From JAIVJN01 sp036732565 (GTDB lineage: Bacteria; Acidobacteriota; Vicinamibacteria; Vicinamibacterales; UBA2999), in the NCBI GenBank assembly GCA_036732565.1, contig DAINCF010000352.1, positions 1 through 7,573 of the forward strand: a stretch of 7,573 nt of DNA. Direction: 5' to 3'. Positions within the stretch are counted from its first letter, which is position 1, and every line of letters starts with the position of its first letter. The notes beneath the pieces were generated by a model that saw nothing but the letters and a program-made list of their open reading frames with translations, was not told the origin of the DNA and did not search any database. Shown here piece after piece: positions 4,781 through 7,573 of this stretch. A program made the position numbers and the translations under genes.

Positions 4781-5750
4781 GCGTCAGATCCCGTTAGAGG
4801 CCATCGAAGAGGCCGCCACTGCCGTCTATCATGCGGCCGTGCGAACCCCGCTCGTGCGCCTCGATCTCCCGTTTGCGTCTTCTTCGGGCGAGCCGGCTAC
4901 CGAAATCTACCTCAAGCTCGAGTCGCTGCAGCCGATCGGGTCGTTCAAGATCCGCGGAGCGTGGAATGCGATTCGCAAGTTGGCGCCGACGCGCGTCTCG
5001 AGCGGCGTGTGGACGGTCAGTGCGGGCAACGCAGCCCAAGGCGTGGCGTTCGCGGCGCGGCGGGCCGGCGTCCCCTGTTCGGTGATGGTGATGGACACGG
5101 CGCCTGAGACGAAGCTGCGTGCCATCGAGCGGCTCGGCGCCTCGATCGTCAAAGCGACCTACGACGAGTGCTGGGAAACCGTCGAGACGCACCAGTCGCG
5201 TCACATGACGGGCCACTTCGTGCACCCATTCGACGATGATGATTTCATCGCCGGGAATGGCACGGCCGGGCTCGAGATCCTCGCGGACTTGCCCGACGTG
5301 GACGTCATCGTCGCGCCCCTCGGTGGCGGCGGCCTGCTCGCAGGCATCGGCACCGTGGTCCGCGCCCTCAGGCCTGAAGTGAAGGTCTACGCCGCGGAGC
5401 CCGAGACGGCGGCGCCGTTTGCGCATTCCCTGGCGGAGAACGCCCCCACCGCGTTTCCCGACTGGACGGCCTCGTTCGTCGATGGCGCCGGCGGCAAGTC
5501 CGTGCTGCCGACGATGTGGCCGCTGTTGAAGGATCTGTTGACGGGATCGATCGTCGTCGGCTTACCCGAGGTGCGCGCGGCGATGAAGCTGACGGCCGAG
5601 CGCGTGCACGTGATCGCGGAAGGGGCCGCCGCGTGCGCCATCGCCGCGGCGCTCAGCGGACGCGCCGGGCGCGGCAAGATCGTCGCCGTCGTGTCTGGTG
5701 GCAACATCGACCTCTCGCGCTTCGCGTCCTTGGTGGGCGCCTGCTCTTGA
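4779..5750 (+). CDS. PLP-dependent serine/threonine dehydratase-type enzyme (no ACT domain)
   Basis: This 323-residue fold-type II PLP enzyme fits threonine/serine dehydratases, serine racemases and hydroxyaspartate ammonia-lyases. K57 in IGSFKIRGA is the Schiff-base lysine. SAGNAAQG at 81-88 contacts the substrate carboxylate. GGGGL at 182-186 holds the cofactor phosphate, and SGGN at 306-309 contacts the pyridine ring. Most relatives read SAGNHAQG, so the His to Ala change at residue 85 may alter specificity. The Asp of the serine racemase metal site after AAEP (207 onward) seems absent. There is no C-terminal ACT regulatory domain, so it is a short catabolic-type enzyme rather than the biosynthetic, isoleucine-regulated IlvA. 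ATG 4779 is chosen because the family N-terminus starts there. In-frame ATGs at 4722 and 4743 would overlap the P1 gene more. No strong Shine-Dalgarno sequence is seen. The glucan phosphorylase follows 11 bp downstream, probably co-transcribed. Confidence 0.93.
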   Translation: MRQIPLEAIEEAATAVYHAAVRTPLVRLDLPFASSSGEPATEIYLKLESLQPIGSFKIRGAWNAIRKLAPTRVSSGVWTVSAGNAAQGVAFAARRAGVPCSVMVMDTAPETKLRAIERLGASIVKATYDECWETVETHQSRHMTGHFVHPFDDDDFIAGNGTAGLEILADLPDVDVIVAPLGGGGLLAGIGTVVRALRPEVKVYAAEPETAAPFAHSLAENAPTAFPDWTASFVDGAGGKSVLPTMWPLLKDLLTGSIVVGLPEVRAAMKLTAERVHVIAEGAAACAIAAALSGRAGRGKIVAVVSGGNIDLSRFASLVGACS

Positions 5751-5761
5751 CACAACATCAC

Positions 5762-7573
5762 ATGGAAGAACGATTCTCCGACTCCGCGCCGCTGCCCGGC
5801 CGCATTCATCGCTTGCACGACATCGCGCTCGATATCTGGTGGAGCTGGACGCCGTCTGCACGTCGGATGTTCCGCACCCTCGACTATCCGTTGTGGCGGG
5901 CGACGGCCCACAACCCGGTGCGGCTGCTGCGCACCATCGATCCCGCGCGCGTGCAGGCGGCGGCCAACGACCCGACGTTCCTGCACCACTACGACCAGAC
6001 GGTGCAAGCGCTCGACGAGGCGCGGACGTCGAAGCACACGTGGTGGGAGGCCTCGGGTCCCGACGTCAACGGTCGGGTGATCGCATACTTCTCGGCCGAG
6101 TTCGCGCTGCACCAGTCGCTGCCGATTTACGCGGGCGGTCTCGGCGTGCTGGCCGGCGATCACTGCAAGGAAGCCAGCGATCTCGGCGTGCCGCTGGTCG
6201 GCATCGGCTTCATGTATCCGCAGGGGTACTTCCACCAGCGGCTCTCCAACGAAGGCTGGCAGGAAGAGCGCTACGTGCGCCTGTCGTGGGCCGACGCCCC
6301 GATCGAGCCGGCGATCACACCGGACGGCAAGCCCTGCATCACCGCCGTGCCGCTCGGCGATCGCACGGTGCTCGCCGCGGTCTGGCGCGTGCGGGTGGGG
6401 CGCGTGCGCTTGTACATGCTCGACACCGATCTCGAAGAGAACGCGCCGTGGGATCGCGAGCTGTCGGCGCGGCTGTACGGCGGCGATCGTGAAACCCGCA
6501 TCCAGCAGGAAGTGATCCTCGGCATCGGCGGCGTGCGCGTCTTGCGCTCGCTCGGCATCGAGCCAGCGGTGTGGCATCTCAACGAGGGCCACGCGGCGTT
6601 CGTCGCGCTGCAACGGATCCGCGAGCGGCTCGAGAAGGGCACGAGCTTCGACACCGCGCTCGACGAGGTGCGCCGCTCCACGGTCTTCACGACCCACACG
6701 CCGGTGCCGGCCGGCCACGATGCGTTCCCGTTTCAACTCGTGGAGAAGCATCTCGCGGGCTGCTGGGGCGACATGGGCGATCACCGCCAGCAGTTCCTGG
6801 CGCTGGGCGAGTACGACAACGGCAGCGGCTCCCAGTTCAACATGACCGCGCTCGCGCTGCGGACCTCGGAGCACGTCAACGGCGTGAGCCAGCTGCACGG
6901 CGACGTCACGCGCAAGATGTGGCGCAACATCTGGCCCGAGCGACCCGCCGATCAGTTGCCCGTCAAGGCCATCACCAACGGCGTGCACGTGATGACGTGG
7001 ATCTCGGCCTACGTGCAGGACCTGTTCAACCGTCATCTCGGGGCGGACTGGATTGAGTATCACGACGATCCGGCGCTGTGGGACCGCCTGCTCGACGTGC
7101 CGGACGAGGAGATCTGGGCCGCTCGACAGCAGATGCGCGCCGACCTGTCGTCGTTCATCCGCGAGCGCCTGCGGCTGCGCTGGGTCGAAGAGCGCGTGAG
7201 CCCGGCGCGGGTCGTCACCGCCGGGGCGCTGTTCGATCAGAATGCCCTGACCATTGCGTTCGCGCGCCGGTTCACCGCCTACAAGCGTCCCGAGCTGCTG
7301 TTTCACGATCCCGAACGCCTCGCGCGAATTCTGACGGCCGAGCACCGGCCCGTGCAGATCGTCTTCGCCGGCAAGGCGCATCCCGCCGACGATCCGGCCA
7401 AGCATCACTTGCAGCGCGTCTTCAAGCGGGCGCTCGATCCCATGTTCGCCGGGCGCATCGCGTTCATCGACGACTACGATCTGCACCTGGCCCACTATCT
7501 CGTGCAGGGCTCCGATGTGTGGCTGAACAACCCGCGCAAGCCGCTCGAGGCCAGCGGCACCAGCGGGATGAAG
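5762..7573 (+). CDS. glgP: Alpha-glucan (glycogen) phosphorylase, GT35, 3' end outside the window
   Basis: An open frame of 604 codons runs to the right edge. Residues 14-95 form a DUF3417-like N-terminal domain (IALDIWWSWTPSARRMF, then NPVRLL). The GT35 core follows: YFSAEFALHQSLPIYAGGLG at 109-128, GDHCKEASDLG at 132-142, WHLNEGHAAF at 271-280, FTTHTPVPAGHD at 309-320, KAITNGVH at 402-409, RRFTAYKRP at 502-510, FAGKAHPADD at 535-544 and LEASGTSGMK at 595-604. K604, the final codon, aligns with the PLP lysine (rabbit muscle K680, GTGNMK). The enzyme releases glucose-1-phosphate from glycogen or maltodextrins in the cytosol. Motifs match the TIGR02094-type bacterial phosphorylases of roughly 700-850 residues, so 100 or more residues are missing. 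An in-frame TTG at 5747 overlapping the upstream stop (TTGA) is an alternative start. Neither start has a strong ribosome site. Confidence 0.96.
   Translation, partial: MEERFSDSAPLPGRIHRLHDIALDIWWSWTPSARRMFRTLDYPLWRATAHNPVRLLRTIDPARVQAAANDPTFLHHYDQTVQALDEARTSKHTWWEASGPDVNGRVIAYFSAEFALHQSLPIYAGGLGVLAGDHCKEASDLGVPLVGIGFMYPQGYFHQRLSNEGWQEERYVRLSWADAPIEPAITPDGKPCITAVPLGDRTVLAAVWRVRVGRVRLYMLDTDLEENAPWDRELSARLYGGDRETRIQQEVILGIGGVRVLRSLGIEPAVWHLNEGHAAFVALQRIRERLEKGTSFDTALDEVRRSTVFTTHTPVPAGHDAFPFQLVEKHLAGCWGDMGDHRQQFLALGEYDNGSGSQFNMTALALRTSEHVNGVSQLHGDVTRKMWRNIWPERPADQLPVKAITNGVHVMTWISAYVQDLFNRHLGADWIEYHDDPALWDRLLDVPDEEIWAARQQMRADLSSFIRERLRLRWVEERVSPARVVTAGALFDQNALTIAFARRFTAYKRPELLFHDPERLARILTAEHRPVQIVFAGKAHPADDPAKHHLQRVFKRALDPMFAGRIAFIDDYDLHLAHYLVQGSDVWLNNPRKPLEASGTSGMK

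Noticed and set aside
5387..7495. Long open frame of about 702 codons on the minus strand
   Set aside because: It is antisense to the dehydratase end and the alpha-glucan phosphorylase, whose conserved motifs are unambiguous. The antisense peptide is Arg/His/Val-rich and low in complexity, as expected for the mirror of a high-GC gene.

Overview
The window is a high-GC bacterial chromosome segment with strong G/C preference at third codon positions. It holds short, tightly packed housekeeping and accessory genes and a tRNA-Leu with an encoded CCA end. The mix of genes (a Cys-variant ureohydrolase-family protein, a P1-family peptidase with a leader, a small CxxC protein, a DUF3417-type alpha-glucan phosphorylase) is compatible with Acidobacteriota such as Vicinamibacteria. 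That placement is an inference from general character, because there is no rRNA or phylogenetic marker here. I see no phage, transposase, plasmid or CRISPR signal.

Left part (1-1796, + strand): the possible basic C-terminal tail of a gene cut by the window edge, then a two-gene unit. The unit is a YfcE/MJ0936-like metallophosphoesterase (247-993) and an arginase/agmatinase-fold protein (990-1796), whose start and stop overlap as GTGA. A near-consensus sigma-70-type promoter lies inside the last codons of the second gene and points at tRNA-Leu(CAG) at 1828-1914.

Middle part (1915-3310): directly after the tRNA CCA come two 96-bp tandem repeats, about 93% identical to each other, and a decayed third copy. 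Each carries a T-arm-like CGAGTCCTC and, in the first two, a GC-rich hairpin where the tRNA variable arm would be. They look like decayed tandem offspring of the tRNA-Leu gene. A possible 80-aa protein (2189-2431, +) follows, then an 8-bp minisatellite (CCAAGCCT, almost nine copies) between convergent genes. Next is a two-CBS-domain protein on the minus strand (2515-2967) and a 343-bp lower-GC intergenic region holding an 8-2-8 palindrome that could be an operator.

Right part (3311-7573): a 102-aa CxxC protein (+) converges on a P1-family (DmpA/BapA-like) aminopeptidase (3629-4780, -). That gene is head-to-head with a PLP-dependent serine/threonine dehydratase-type enzyme (4779-5750, +), and the two start codons share bases on opposite strands. 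Close behind the dehydratase is an alpha-glucan (glycogen) phosphorylase (5762-7573, +). It is open at the right edge, and its last visible residue is the predicted PLP-binding lysine. The gene order suggests at least three transcription units: 247-1796 continuing past the tRNA or joined by its own promoter, the minus-strand singletons, and the 4779-7573 pair. The functions are mostly unrelated housekeeping or catabolic roles, and I found no clear new multi-gene system. The most unusual item is the tRNA-derived repeat block.
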